Of a DNA stretch of 47,606 bases, positions 1 through 6,960 are shown piece by piece (positions within the stretch are counted from its first letter, which is position 1; each line of letters begins with the position of its first letter). The notes below the pieces were generated by a model. The model ran no database searches. It saw only the letters and a program-made list of their open reading frames with translations, and was not told where the DNA came from. Location: the NCBI GenBank assembly GCA_025927495.1, contig JAICLH010000002.1, positions 1 through 47,606 of the forward strand. The letters are read 5' to 3'. The position numbers and the translations under genes were made by a program. This stretch comes from Gemmatimonadaceae bacterium. Its GTDB lineage: Bacteria; Gemmatimonadota; Gemmatimonadetes; Gemmatimonadales; Gemmatimonadaceae.

Positions 1-787
1 CGCCGAGCAGGACCTGCTGGCGGCTGCCGGCAGCCAGCAGGCGGTCGATGCGAGTGACGTTCCCGGCGTCCCCGCCGGGACCGGCGATCTGGTCGCCGGT
101 GCCCGACGCCGTCTGTCGCTCCTGGATATCTCCGACGCACAGATCGAGGCCACACTGCGCACCGGGCGCGCGCCGCGGACGGTCACGCTGTACTCGCCGG
201 CGGACGGCGTGGTGATCGACAAGCGCGTCGTGCAAGGCCAGGCCGTTGCCGCGGGACAGGACCTCTACACGATCGCGGATCTCTCCGACGTGTGGGTCGA
301 CGTCCAGTTTCGCGCGTCCGACGCCGGCGTGGCGCGCGCCGGCGCGCCGGTCGACATTGCCGTGGTCGGCCTGCCTAACTGGAGGTTCGAGGGTCGGCTG
401 GCCTCCGTGTATCCCATGCTCGATACGGCCGCGCGCGCCATCCGGGCCCGCGTCACGGTTCCCAATCCGCACGGCGCGCTCAAGTTAGGCATGTACGCCA
501 CCGTGCGCATCCGGACCGGCGGCGGCGCCGTCGTCACGGTTCCCTCGTCCGCGGTGCTGCGGACCGGCGAACGCACCCTCGTGTTCGTCGACCAGGGCGG
601 CGGCCGCTTCGCACCGACCGCCATCAGGATCGGGCGCACGGGCGGTGACTACACCGAAGTGCTGTCGGGCCTCGAGCCCGGCCAGCGCGTCGTGACGTCC
701 GCTCAGTTCCTGCTCGACTCCGAGGCGAACCTCGATCACGTGATGCGATCCATGATCGGCCAGGCACCCGGGGAGATGACGCCATGA
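1..787 (+). CDS. cusB: CusB-type RND efflux periplasmic adaptor, C-terminal part (5' end outside left edge)
   Basis: The reading frame is open from base 2, upstream of the ATG used by the ORF track, so the window begins inside the gene. The visible protein has the end of the alpha-hairpin/lipoyl region (TLYSPADGVVIDKRVVQGQ) followed by beta-barrel and membrane-proximal domains, as in membrane-fusion proteins of the HlyD/CusB family. Such adaptors bridge the inner-membrane RND pump and the outer-membrane channel and hand periplasmic metal to the pump. The stop overlaps the cusA start by four bases (ATGA), showing translational coupling. The first codons continue, in frame and without gap, the truncated CusB at the right window edge (47147-47606) if the shared 8 bp are collapsed. 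Family assignment is firm; Cu/Ag specificity is inferred from the cusA neighbour. Confidence 0.9.
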   Translation, partial: AEQDLLAAAGSQQAVDASDVPGVPAGTGDLVAGARRRLSLLDISDAQIEATLRTGRAPRTVTLYSPADGVVIDKRVVQGQAVAAGQDLYTIADLSDVWVDVQFRASDAGVARAGAPVDIAVVGLPNWRFEGRLASVYPMLDTAARAIRARVTVPNPHGALKLGMYATVRIRTGGGAVVTVPSSAVLRTGERTLVFVDQGGGRFAPTAIRIGRTGGDYTEVLSGLEPGQRVVTSAQFLLDSEANLDHVMRSMIGQAPGEMTP

Positions 788-3700
788 GACTCATCCTGAC
801 GCGGCTGATCCAGTGGTCGGTGCGACACCGGCTGCTCGTCTGCGGCGTGTCCGTCGTGCTCGCCGTGGCTGGCGTCTGGGCGATGGTGCACACGCCGGTC
901 GACGCGATCCCCGACCTCTCGGATGTCCAGGTCATCGTCATGACGGAATGGCCCGGCCAGGCACCCCAAACCGTCGAGGATCAGGTCACGTACCCGTTGT
1001 CGGCCGAGATGCTCAAGGTGCCTAACGTGAAGGTCGTGCGCGGCATGAGTCAGTTCGGGTTGTCGGCGGTGTACATCGTGTTTGCCGACGGCACCGATCT
1101 GTACTGGGCTCGGAGTCGCGTGCTCGAGTATCTCAACGGTGTGCGGAGCAAGCTGCCGGCAGGCGCCGAGCCTGCTCTTGGGCCCGACGCGACCGGTGTA
1201 GGCTGGGTGATGCAGTACGTGGTGCGGGACACGACGGGCACCGTGGACCTCGCCTCGCTGCGCAGTCTCCAAGATTGGACCATTCGACCCGCGCTCACCG
1301 CGGTGCCGGGCGTGGCGGAAATTGCGTCGCTCGGCGGATTCGAGAAGCAGTATCAGGTCGTGGTGGATCCTGCCAAACTGCTCGCCTACGACATCCCGAT
1401 GCACGCGCTCACCGATGCGATTCAGAACGCCAACGCCGACGTGGGCGGGCGCGTGCTCGAGATGGCAGGAACCGAGTACGTGATTCGCGGCCGAGGGCGC
1501 TTCGCGACGCTGGATGACATTCGCAAGGTCGTCGTCAGAACGGGTGCCGGCGGCGCGCCGGTCACGGTGGGCGACGTGGCCGACGTGCAGTTAGGCCCGG
1601 AAATCCGGCGCGGCATCGCGGATCTCGACGGACGCGGCGAGGTCGTGACCGGCTGGGTGGTGATGCGATACGGGGCGAACCCACGCGAAGTGATCCGTGG
1701 CGTGAAGGCGAAGATGGCAGAGGTGCAGCGCACACTGCCGCACGGCGTCGTGTTCGCTGATGGCTACGACCGGTCGGGACTGATCGACGCAGCCATTCGG
1801 ACGCTGCGCGAGAAACTCGTCGAGGAGTCGATCATTGTCGCGCTCGTCGCCGTTCTCTTCTTGTTGCACGCGTCCAGCGCGCTCGTCGCGATCGTCACGC
1901 TGCCGCTTGGCGTGCTCATCGCGTTGTTCGCCATGCGTGTACTTGGATTGAGCGCGAACATCATGAGCTTGGGCGGTCTCGCGATCGCCATCGGCGCGAT
2001 GATCGACGCAGCCATCGTCATGGTGGAGAACCTCCACAAGCACATCGAACGCGCCACCCACGAAGGCCGGGATCCCGGTCCCTCCCGTTGGGCACTCGTC
2101 GTGGATGCGGCGAGCGAGGTCGGTCCGGCGCTCTTCATGTCGCTCCTCATCATCACGGTATCGTTCCTTCCCGTGTTCGCACTCCAGGCACAAGAGGGGC
2201 GCCTCTTCAAGCCGCTCGCGTGGACGAAGACACTCGCGATGGCCGCCGCCGCGCTGCTCTCGGTGACGCTGGTGCCGGTGATGATGGGTCTCTTCATCCG
2301 CGGCGGGGTGAAGCCGGAAACGTCGAACCCGATCAATCGCGGCCTCATTCGTGTCTATCGTCCGCTCATCGCGTTCGTGTTGCGCCACCGATGGTCGACG
2401 CTGTTGGGCGCGGCAGCCGTTCTGCTCGCCACGCTCTACCCGTGGTCCCGTCTCGGCAGCGAGTTCATGCCGCCGTTGAACGAAGGCTCGATCATGGACA
2501 TGCCCTCGCTCCTGCCCGGCATCGGTACGAGCGAAGCCAAGCTCGTGCTCACGCAGCGTGACGCCGCGCTGGCGCGCATTCCGGAAGTCGGTATGGTGTT
2601 AGGCAAAATCGGACGTGCCGAAACGGCCACCGACATGGCGCCGCTGTCGATGATCGAGACGATCGCTGTCCTCAAAGACCGCAGCGCGTGGCGCCACGGC
2701 GTGACGTACGATTCCATCGTCGCCGAGGCGAACAATACCGTACGCACGCCCGGGGTGGCGAACATGTGGTCGATGCCCATCAAGAACCGGCTCGACATGC
2801 TGGCCACGGGCATCAAGACACCCGTCGGCATCAAGATCTTCGGGCCGAACCTCGATACGCTCGACCGGATCGGTGCGCAGCTCGAAGGTCTTCTTCCGTC
2901 AGTCGCGGGGACGAACAGCGTATTCGCGGAGCGCGCGATGGGCGGCGAGTACCTGGACATCACCGTGGATCGGGATGCGGCTGCGCGCTACGGCCTCAAT
3001 GCCGGCGACGTCGAGATGGCGCTCGCGACCGCGGCGGGCGGGATGGAGGTGGGCCAGGTGATCGCGGGCCGGGAGCGCTATTCGGTGCTCGTGCGCTATC
3101 CGCGCGACCTGCGCGACACCCCCGAGAAAATCGCGGCCCTCCTGGTGGCCACGCCACGCGGCGCGTACGTCACGCTCGGAGCATTGGCCCACATCGGGAT
3201 CACGCGCGGGCCGACGCTCATCAAGTCCGAGAACGCGGCGCTCAACGACATTGTGTACGTCGACGCCCGCGGCCGCGACATCGGATCCTACGTCGCCGAC
3301 GCCCAACGCATCGTTAGGCAGCGAATCATCCTGCCGGCCGGCTACCGCCTCGAGTGGTCCGGGCAATTCGAAGCGTTGCAGCGCGCCGCCGCCCGCTTGC
3401 GGGTCGTGGTGCCGGTCACGCTCGCGATCATCTTTTTGCTGCTCTACGCAAACTTCGAGAGCGTGGCCGAGAGCGTGATCGTGATGCTGTCCCTGCCCTT
3501 CGCGCTGGTGGGCGGCGTATGGTTCATGTGGCTGCTCGGTTACCATCTGAGCGTCGCCGTGGCAATCGGCTTCATCGCGCTGGCGGGAGTAGCGGCGGAA
3601 ACGGGAGTCGTCATGCTCATCTATCTGGACCATGCATACCGCGCGCGTGCGCGCGGCCAGACTTTCGTGCGGCGCTCGGACGTGGACGCCGCAGTCACCG

Positions 3701-3924
3701 AGGGCGCGGTGGACCGTGTGCGCCCGAAACTCATGACCGTCATGGCCATCATGGCCGGGCTCGTCCCCATACTCTGGTCGCAGGGCACCGGCGCCGACGT
3801 CATGAAACGCATCGCCGCGCCCATGGTCGGCGGCATGCTGACGTCGACCGTGCTCACGCTCCTCGTGATCCCGGCCGTCTATTCGCTCTGGAAGGAGCGC
3901 GCATCGGCACGGCGCGACGTATGA
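784..3924 (+). CDS. cusA: CusA-type heavy-metal efflux RND permease (Cu/Ag)
   Basis: This 1046-residue protein is full length for the heavy-metal RND family. It has the N-terminal helix, two large periplasmic loops and two six-helix bundles. The TM4 motif AIGAMIDAAIVMVEN resembles the CusA form and not the DFGIIVDGAV form usual in CzcA. Methionines at M618/M623 (ATDMAPLSM) and M672 (RLDML) sit where E. coli CusA has Met ligands in its periplasmic cleft, which argues for monovalent Cu/Ag over Zn/Co. It should export metal from periplasm or cytoplasm through the CusB adaptor and a TolC-type channel, driven by protons. It is translationally coupled to cusB (ATGA overlap) upstream and to a CDF-like gene downstream. 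The methionine equivalence is from memory of the E. coli protein, without an alignment. Confidence 0.95.
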   Translation: MRLILTRLIQWSVRHRLLVCGVSVVLAVAGVWAMVHTPVDAIPDLSDVQVIVMTEWPGQAPQTVEDQVTYPLSAEMLKVPNVKVVRGMSQFGLSAVYIVFADGTDLYWARSRVLEYLNGVRSKLPAGAEPALGPDATGVGWVMQYVVRDTTGTVDLASLRSLQDWTIRPALTAVPGVAEIASLGGFEKQYQVVVDPAKLLAYDIPMHALTDAIQNANADVGGRVLEMAGTEYVIRGRGRFATLDDIRKVVVRTGAGGAPVTVGDVADVQLGPEIRRGIADLDGRGEVVTGWVVMRYGANPREVIRGVKAKMAEVQRTLPHGVVFADGYDRSGLIDAAIRTLREKLVEESIIVALVAVLFLLHASSALVAIVTLPLGVLIALFAMRVLGLSANIMSLGGLAIAIGAMIDAAIVMVENLHKHIERATHEGRDPGPSRWALVVDAASEVGPALFMSLLIITVSFLPVFALQAQEGRLFKPLAWTKTLAMAAAALLSVTLVPVMMGLFIRGGVKPETSNPINRGLIRVYRPLIAFVLRHRWSTLLGAAAVLLATLYPWSRLGSEFMPPLNEGSIMDMPSLLPGIGTSEAKLVLTQRDAALARIPEVGMVLGKIGRAETATDMAPLSMIETIAVLKDRSAWRHGVTYDSIVAEANNTVRTPGVANMWSMPIKNRLDMLATGIKTPVGIKIFGPNLDTLDRIGAQLEGLLPSVAGTNSVFAERAMGGEYLDITVDRDAAARYGLNAGDVEMALATAAGGMEVGQVIAGRERYSVLVRYPRDLRDTPEKIAALLVATPRGAYVTLGALAHIGITRGPTLIKSENAALNDIVYVDARGRDIGSYVADAQRIVRQRIILPAGYRLEWSGQFEALQRAAARLRVVVPVTLAIIFLLLYANFESVAESVIVMLSLPFALVGGVWFMWLLGYHLSVAVAIGFIALAGVAAETGVVMLIYLDHAYRARARGQTFVRRSDVDAAVTEGAVDRVRPKLMTVMAIMAGLVPILWSQGTGADVMKRIAAPMVGGMLTSTVLTLLVIPAVYSLWKERASARRDV

Positions 3925-4541
3925 TGTCCCATGATCGCGAGGCGATGGTCCGGCGCGGCTTGCGGTTGAACTACCTGACGCTTGCGTACAATACGCTCGA
4001 GGCGATCCTGTCGCTCGCCGCGGCCGTTCGCTCCGGCAGCATCGCGCTCATGGGCTTTGGTTTCGACAGCGTCATCGAAGTCGCGGCCAGCGGTGCCGCG
4101 CAGTGGCGCCTCCGCGCCGACGCCGATCGCGCGAGGCGGGCGCGCGTCGAGCGCCGCACGGCGCAGATCATCGCGGGGTCGTTTCTCCTGTTAGGCATCT
4201 ATGTCCTCGCCGACAGCATCACATCGCTGTGGCGGCGCGAGCAACCGCAACGCAGTATCCTGGGCCTGGTCGTGTTGGGCGTTTCTGTCGTCGTCATGCC
4301 CGTGCTGGCGCGCGCCAAGCGGCGCGTGGCGCTTCGCGTGGACAGCGTCGCGCTGTCGGGCGAGGCCGCACAGACATCGCTGTGCGCGTACCTCTCGGCA
4401 ATCGCACTCGCCGGCGTCGGGCTGAATGCCTGGCTCGGCTGGTGGTGGGCGGACCCGGTCGCCGCTCTGGCCATGGTGCCGATCATGGCGCGCGAGGCGG
4501 CCGAAGGCTTGCGCGGCCGCCGCTGTTCGGACGGTTGCTAG
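3921..4541 (+). CDS. Short CDF-like cation transporter
   Basis: The ORF track starts this frame at 3354 inside cusA, but that portion is an antisense-like arginine-rich shadow. The real protein starts at tandem ATG codons 3921/3924, overlapping the cusA stop (ATGA), and is about 206 residues. It is strongly hydrophobic, with about five to six membrane segments. It shows cation-diffusion-facilitator-like elements: GSIALMGFGFDSVIE in the second helix, DSVALSGEAAQTS, and WWADPVAALAM near the end. The usual C-terminal cytoplasmic domain of CDF exporters is absent; the protein ends shortly after the last helix. Co-transcription with cusBA suggests a role in metal handling, probably moving ions across the inner membrane. 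Metal specificity cannot be read from the sequence. Confidence 0.8.
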   Translation: MMSHDREAMVRRGLRLNYLTLAYNTLEAILSLAAAVRSGSIALMGFGFDSVIEVAASGAAQWRLRADADRARRARVERRTAQIIAGSFLLLGIYVLADSITSLWRREQPQRSILGLVVLGVSVVVMPVLARAKRRVALRVDSVALSGEAAQTSLCAYLSAIALAGVGLNAWLGWWWADPVAALAMVPIMAREAAEGLRGRRCSDGC

Positions 4542-4627
4542 TCTCGCTGTTCGGAAGTACGGTGACGTAGAGTGCCTCGGAATGCACCGGACGAACTGAG
4601 TTGAGCCGATTGAGCGGGCAACTCCCC

Positions 4628-4676
4628 GTGGTCCGTCATGCGTTGTTCGTGTCGTGCTTTCCTACCCGTCGTCCGT
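4628..4676 (+). repeat. Left inverted-repeat arm of element A
   Basis: Begins GTGGTCCGTCATGCGTTGTT and contains the block GTGCTTTCCTACCCGT. It pairs with 5191-5239 on the opposite strand with about five mismatches over 49 bp. Confidence 0.85.
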
Positions 4677-4772
4677 GTGCGTTGTTCGTGATCAGTGCTT
4701 ATCCGGGCGAAAATGATGTGACCGGAGCCCGACCGATGATGGACTGCCCCGCGAGACGGCCATTATCCGCCC

Positions 4773-5150
4773 ATGCAAGATTTCCACAATCTTCGCGCCT
4801 GGAACGAAGCGAACAGCCTCGCGATCTCGATCAAGCGGCTCACGAGCGGATTTCCGAAGGCTGACTACGGCTCGCTGCGGAGCCAAATGGTGCGTGCCGC
4901 GGAGTTGATCGCCGACAACATCGCCGAAGGGTGCGGCGCAGCGACGAACGCCGAGTTCGCACGCTACCTGGATATGGCCATCAAGTCTTCGTCGGAGCTC
5001 GAGAACCAGATCGAGCGCACCCACGGGTATGGCCTGACACGCGATCGGGACCGTCAGCGTCTTGCGGGCCACGTGTGCGACGTGCGGAAAATGACGTGGG
5101 GGCTGCACAAGAAGGTGCTCGCCGCTCCCCAGAACCCCGCTCGGCCTTAG
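4773..5150 (+). CDS. Four-helix-bundle protein, S23 / 23S rRNA intervening-sequence family
   Basis: This 125-residue all-helical protein matches the S23/Avd-like four-helix-bundle family: FHNLRAWNEANSLAISI at the N terminus, FPKADYGSLRSQMVRAAELI in helix 2, NIAEGCGAATNAEFARYL, and SSELENQIERT in helix 3. Relatives are encoded in 23S rRNA intervening sequences, and a related fold serves as the accessory protein Avd in diversity-generating retroelements. No reverse transcriptase, template repeat or rRNA occurs here, so neither setting applies. Their biochemical role is unknown apart from a proposed nucleic-acid-binding trimer or pentamer. No clear Shine-Dalgarno precedes the ATG. The gene sits alone between long inverted-repeat arms and is missing from the second copy of the element, so it is best seen as cargo or partner of that element. 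Confidence 0.85.
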   Translation: MQDFHNLRAWNEANSLAISIKRLTSGFPKADYGSLRSQMVRAAELIADNIAEGCGAATNAEFARYLDMAIKSSSELENQIERTHGYGLTRDRDRQRLAGHVCDVRKMTWGLHKKVLAAPQNPARP

Positions 5151-5190
5151 TAGCCGCTCACGGCCGTCGCCGGATGACGAACACTGAAGG

Positions 5191-5239
5191 ACGGACCACG
5201 GGTAGGAAAGCACGCAACGAACAACGACTGACGGACCAC
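5191..5239 (-). repeat. Right inverted-repeat arm of element A
   Basis: The reverse complement of this stretch matches the left arm 4628-4676 over 49 bp with about five mismatches. It contains ACGGGTAGGAAAGCACG. It is followed by a 110-bp tail that is also conserved in the second element copy. Confidence 0.85.
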
Positions 5240-5352
5240 CTCCCGCGCCACACTGCGCCTCGGTGGTGCGGTCGATCGCTTGAATGAGCCGCAGATGCTC
5301 TCAATCTCCTCCCGTCGACACGTTTCGTCGCCGCGCTTCGGAACAGGACTCC

Positions 5353-6060
5353 CTAGTCGACCGAAAACGCCCGCCGGAACGCATCGACCGCCGGCGGTCC
5401 CGAGCCCGTTCCTTCGTCGTGCTTGAAGTACACGTAGGCCTCGGCCCACGGCAGCCCGCCCAGCTTCCCGGCCCAACCGCCTAACGCAGCGTCGTCGTAG
5501 TCCAGCCGGTGCAGCCGCGCATACCCCCACGGCGCCGTCGCTACCACCGGCGACGCGAATTCCGGCTGCTCCGTGATGCACATCGCGATTCCCCGCCCCC
5601 GCAGCACCTCGTACACCTCATCCTCGAACCACGTGGGATTGCGGAACTCGATCGTGAACTTTCTGTCGTGCGGCAGCGTGTCGACGAACGCCCGGAGCCG
5701 CGGCACGTCCTTCTTCAAGTTAGGCGGCAGCTGAAAGAGCACCGGGCCTAACCGGCCGCCCAACACCGACGTGTTCGCGAGCAGAAATTCCACCGCGCTC
5801 GCGCATTCCGGTTTGAGCCGCGCGTGGTGCGTGATCCGCTGGCTCGCCTTGATCGCGAACGTGAACTGCTCCGGCACCTGCGCGGCCCATTCCCGCAGCA
5901 CGTGCTCCTTCGGCAGCCGGTAAAACGTGTTGTTGATCTCGACGCTCGGAAACTTCCCCGCGTAGAAGCCGAGCATGCCGTCGTCCTTCAAGTCATCCGG
6001 GTAGAACGAGCCCTTCCATTCCTTGAACGCGTACCCGCTCGTCCCCGCGATCAACTTCAC
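5353..6060 (-). CDS. DUF72 family protein (TIM-barrel-like)
   Basis: This 235-residue protein is complete for DUF72 (YecE-like). It shows the family's N-terminal GTSGYAFKEWKGSFYP, the VEINNTFYRLP strand, FAIKASQRITHHARL, LGPVLFQLPPNL, FTIEFRNPTWF and a C-terminal AYVYFKHDEG. The family is thought to form a TIM barrel related to endonuclease IV and sugar-phosphate-isomerase-like folds; its biochemical role is not established. Its start overlaps the stop of ku by four bases (ATGA on the minus strand), so it is translated with Ku. That pairing suggests, as inference only, a DNA-repair-linked role in this genome. The last codons lie a few bases from the tail of element A. Confidence 0.9.
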   Translation of the reverse strand: MKLIAGTSGYAFKEWKGSFYPDDLKDDGMLGFYAGKFPSVEINNTFYRLPKEHVLREWAAQVPEQFTFAIKASQRITHHARLKPECASAVEFLLANTSVLGGRLGPVLFQLPPNLKKDVPRLRAFVDTLPHDRKFTIEFRNPTWFEDEVYEVLRGRGIAMCITEQPEFASPVVATAPWGYARLHRLDYDDAALGGWAGKLGGLPWAEAYVYFKHDEGTGSGPPAVDAFRRAFSVD

Positions 6061-6887
6061 GACGCCTTTCTCCCCTTCTTCTCCGGCTTGTGTGACTTCT
6101 CCGCGCCGGCTTCCGCCGTTCCGGATAGGCTCGCCTTGAGCGCTTCCATGAGATCGATGATCTTGCCGCCCGTCTCCGGCGCCGCCTCGGCCGTGATCTC
6201 CTGGCCCGCCACCTTGCGTTCGATGGTCTCCAGCACGCGCTCGCGCACCGTGTCCTTGTACTTGGTCGGTTCGAACACGTCGTTCGACGTCTGCTCGATC
6301 AACTGCTTGGCCAGCGCCAACTCGGCCGGCTTCACGTCGCCTTCGGGGATCGTCACTTCGGTGGTTGGCCTAACTTCGTCGGCGTAATGCAGCTGCTCCA
6401 TCACGATCACGCCGTTGAGCGGACGCAGGAGCACCAGGTACTGCTGGCCGCGTGCCGCATACTGCCCGAGCGCCGCGCGACCCGTGTCCTTGAGCGCAGC
6501 CGCGAGGAGCCGGTAGGCGCGGTCGCCTCCCTTGTCGGGGCCCAGGTAGTACACCTTCTCGAGATATTCGCGATCCACCTTGGCGAGCGGGACGAATTCG
6601 ATGACGTCGATGGTCGCCGTCGCCTTTTCCTCGAGCGCCTTGAGCTCTTCCGGCGACAGGATCACGTACTGATCCTTGGCGAACTCGTAGCCCTTCACCG
6701 TTTCGTCGCGCGGGACGATGTCGCCATCCTTCGAGCAGACGTATTGTTGCTTGAGGCGCGACCCGCACTTCTTGTGCAGCATATTGAACGAAATGCTGGC
6801 CTTGGACTCCGACGACGAATACAAATTCACGGGTACAGACACGAGGCCGAACGAGATCGTGGCAGCCGCAATTGGACGAGCAGGCAT
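6057..6887 (-). CDS. ku: Ku protein, DNA end binding for non-homologous end joining
   Basis: The ORF track starts at 7007, but the family start is the ATG at 6887 (MPARPIAAATISFGLVSVPV), giving 276 residues, normal for bacterial Ku. Visible signatures are SFNMLHKKCGSRLKQQYVC, ILSPEELKALEEKAT, VYYLGPDKGG, RQQ-like GQQYLVLLRP, and YADEVRPTTEV in the beta-barrel core that encircles DNA. The C-terminal tail is rich in Lys/Glu (EKSHKPEKKGRKAS), as in many bacterial Ku proteins where it helps recruit LigD and contact DNA. It is transcribed divergently from ligD across a 73-bp gap and is coupled to the DUF72 gene downstream. Ku homodimers bind double-strand ends and stimulate LigD. Confidence 0.96.
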   Translation of the reverse strand: MPARPIAAATISFGLVSVPVNLYSSSESKASISFNMLHKKCGSRLKQQYVCSKDGDIVPRDETVKGYEFAKDQYVILSPEELKALEEKATATIDVIEFVPLAKVDREYLEKVYYLGPDKGGDRAYRLLAAALKDTGRAALGQYAARGQQYLVLLRPLNGVIVMEQLHYADEVRPTTEVTIPEGDVKPAELALAKQLIEQTSNDVFEPTKYKDTVRERVLETIERKVAGQEITAEAAPETGGKIIDLMEALKASLSGTAEAGAEKSHKPEKKGRKAS

Positions 6888-6895
6888 AGAAGAAC

Positions 6896-6925
6896 GGGGA
6901 ATAGGGAATGGGGAATAGGGAATAG
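6896..6925. repeat. Two tandem 14-bp GGGAATAGGGAATG units between ku and ligD
   Basis: The divergent ku-ligD spacer holds GGGAATAGGGAATG followed directly by GGGAATAGGGAATA, two 14-bp units with one mismatch, each built from two GGGAAT heptads. The run lies just upstream of the ligD start region and of the ku promoter side. It may be a slippage-prone heptanucleotide repeat or a regulatory site; the sequence does not decide. Confidence 0.7.
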
Positions 6926-6960
6926 TCCCGCAGGGGAAAGTTCCGTTGCCCGGGGTCGAC

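Larger units (their letters stand above)
4614..5349. mobile_element. Inverted-repeat element A carrying a four-helix-bundle (S23-like) gene
   Basis: Two 49-bp arms (4628-4676 and 5191-5239) are inverted copies with about five mismatches and enclose the four-helix-bundle gene. The left arm also holds a direct subrepeat TGCGTTGTTCGTG at 4639-4651 and 4678-4690. A second copy of the element lies at 25645-25938. It has the same arms, but its left half runs directly from GGAGC into TCGCCGGATGACG, which omits about 440 bp including the gene. Homology between the copies extends roughly 110 bp beyond the right arm (5240-5349 against 25829-25938), so the unit includes a conserved tail. No transposase is present. 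The boundaries are set by where the two copies stop aligning by eye. This resembles 23S rRNA intervening sequences in coding an S23 protein within inverted repeats, but it is intergenic. Confidence 0.75.

Noticed and set aside
1591-2388. Long antisense ORFs such as 1591..2388, 9455..10207, 11494..12237 and 26575..27756
   Set aside because: They lie opposite strongly supported genes, are rich in Arg/His/Glu or Ser/Arg as expected for out-of-frame reading of GC-rich codons, and show no family motif.
3354-3920. Upstream extension of the CDF-like ORF inside cusA
   Set aside because: The sequence is an arginine-rich out-of-frame reading of cusA; the transporter begins at the ATG overlapping the cusA stop.
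4628-5239. CRISPR array or diversity-generating retroelement
   Set aside because: Repeats are inverted and only two-fold, with no regular spacers. The four-helix-bundle protein recalls Avd, but there is no reverse transcriptase, template repeat or variable repeat in the window.
4614-5349. 23S rRNA intervening sequence
   Set aside because: Flanking DNA is intergenic between a transporter and a DUF72 gene, with no rRNA sequence on either side.
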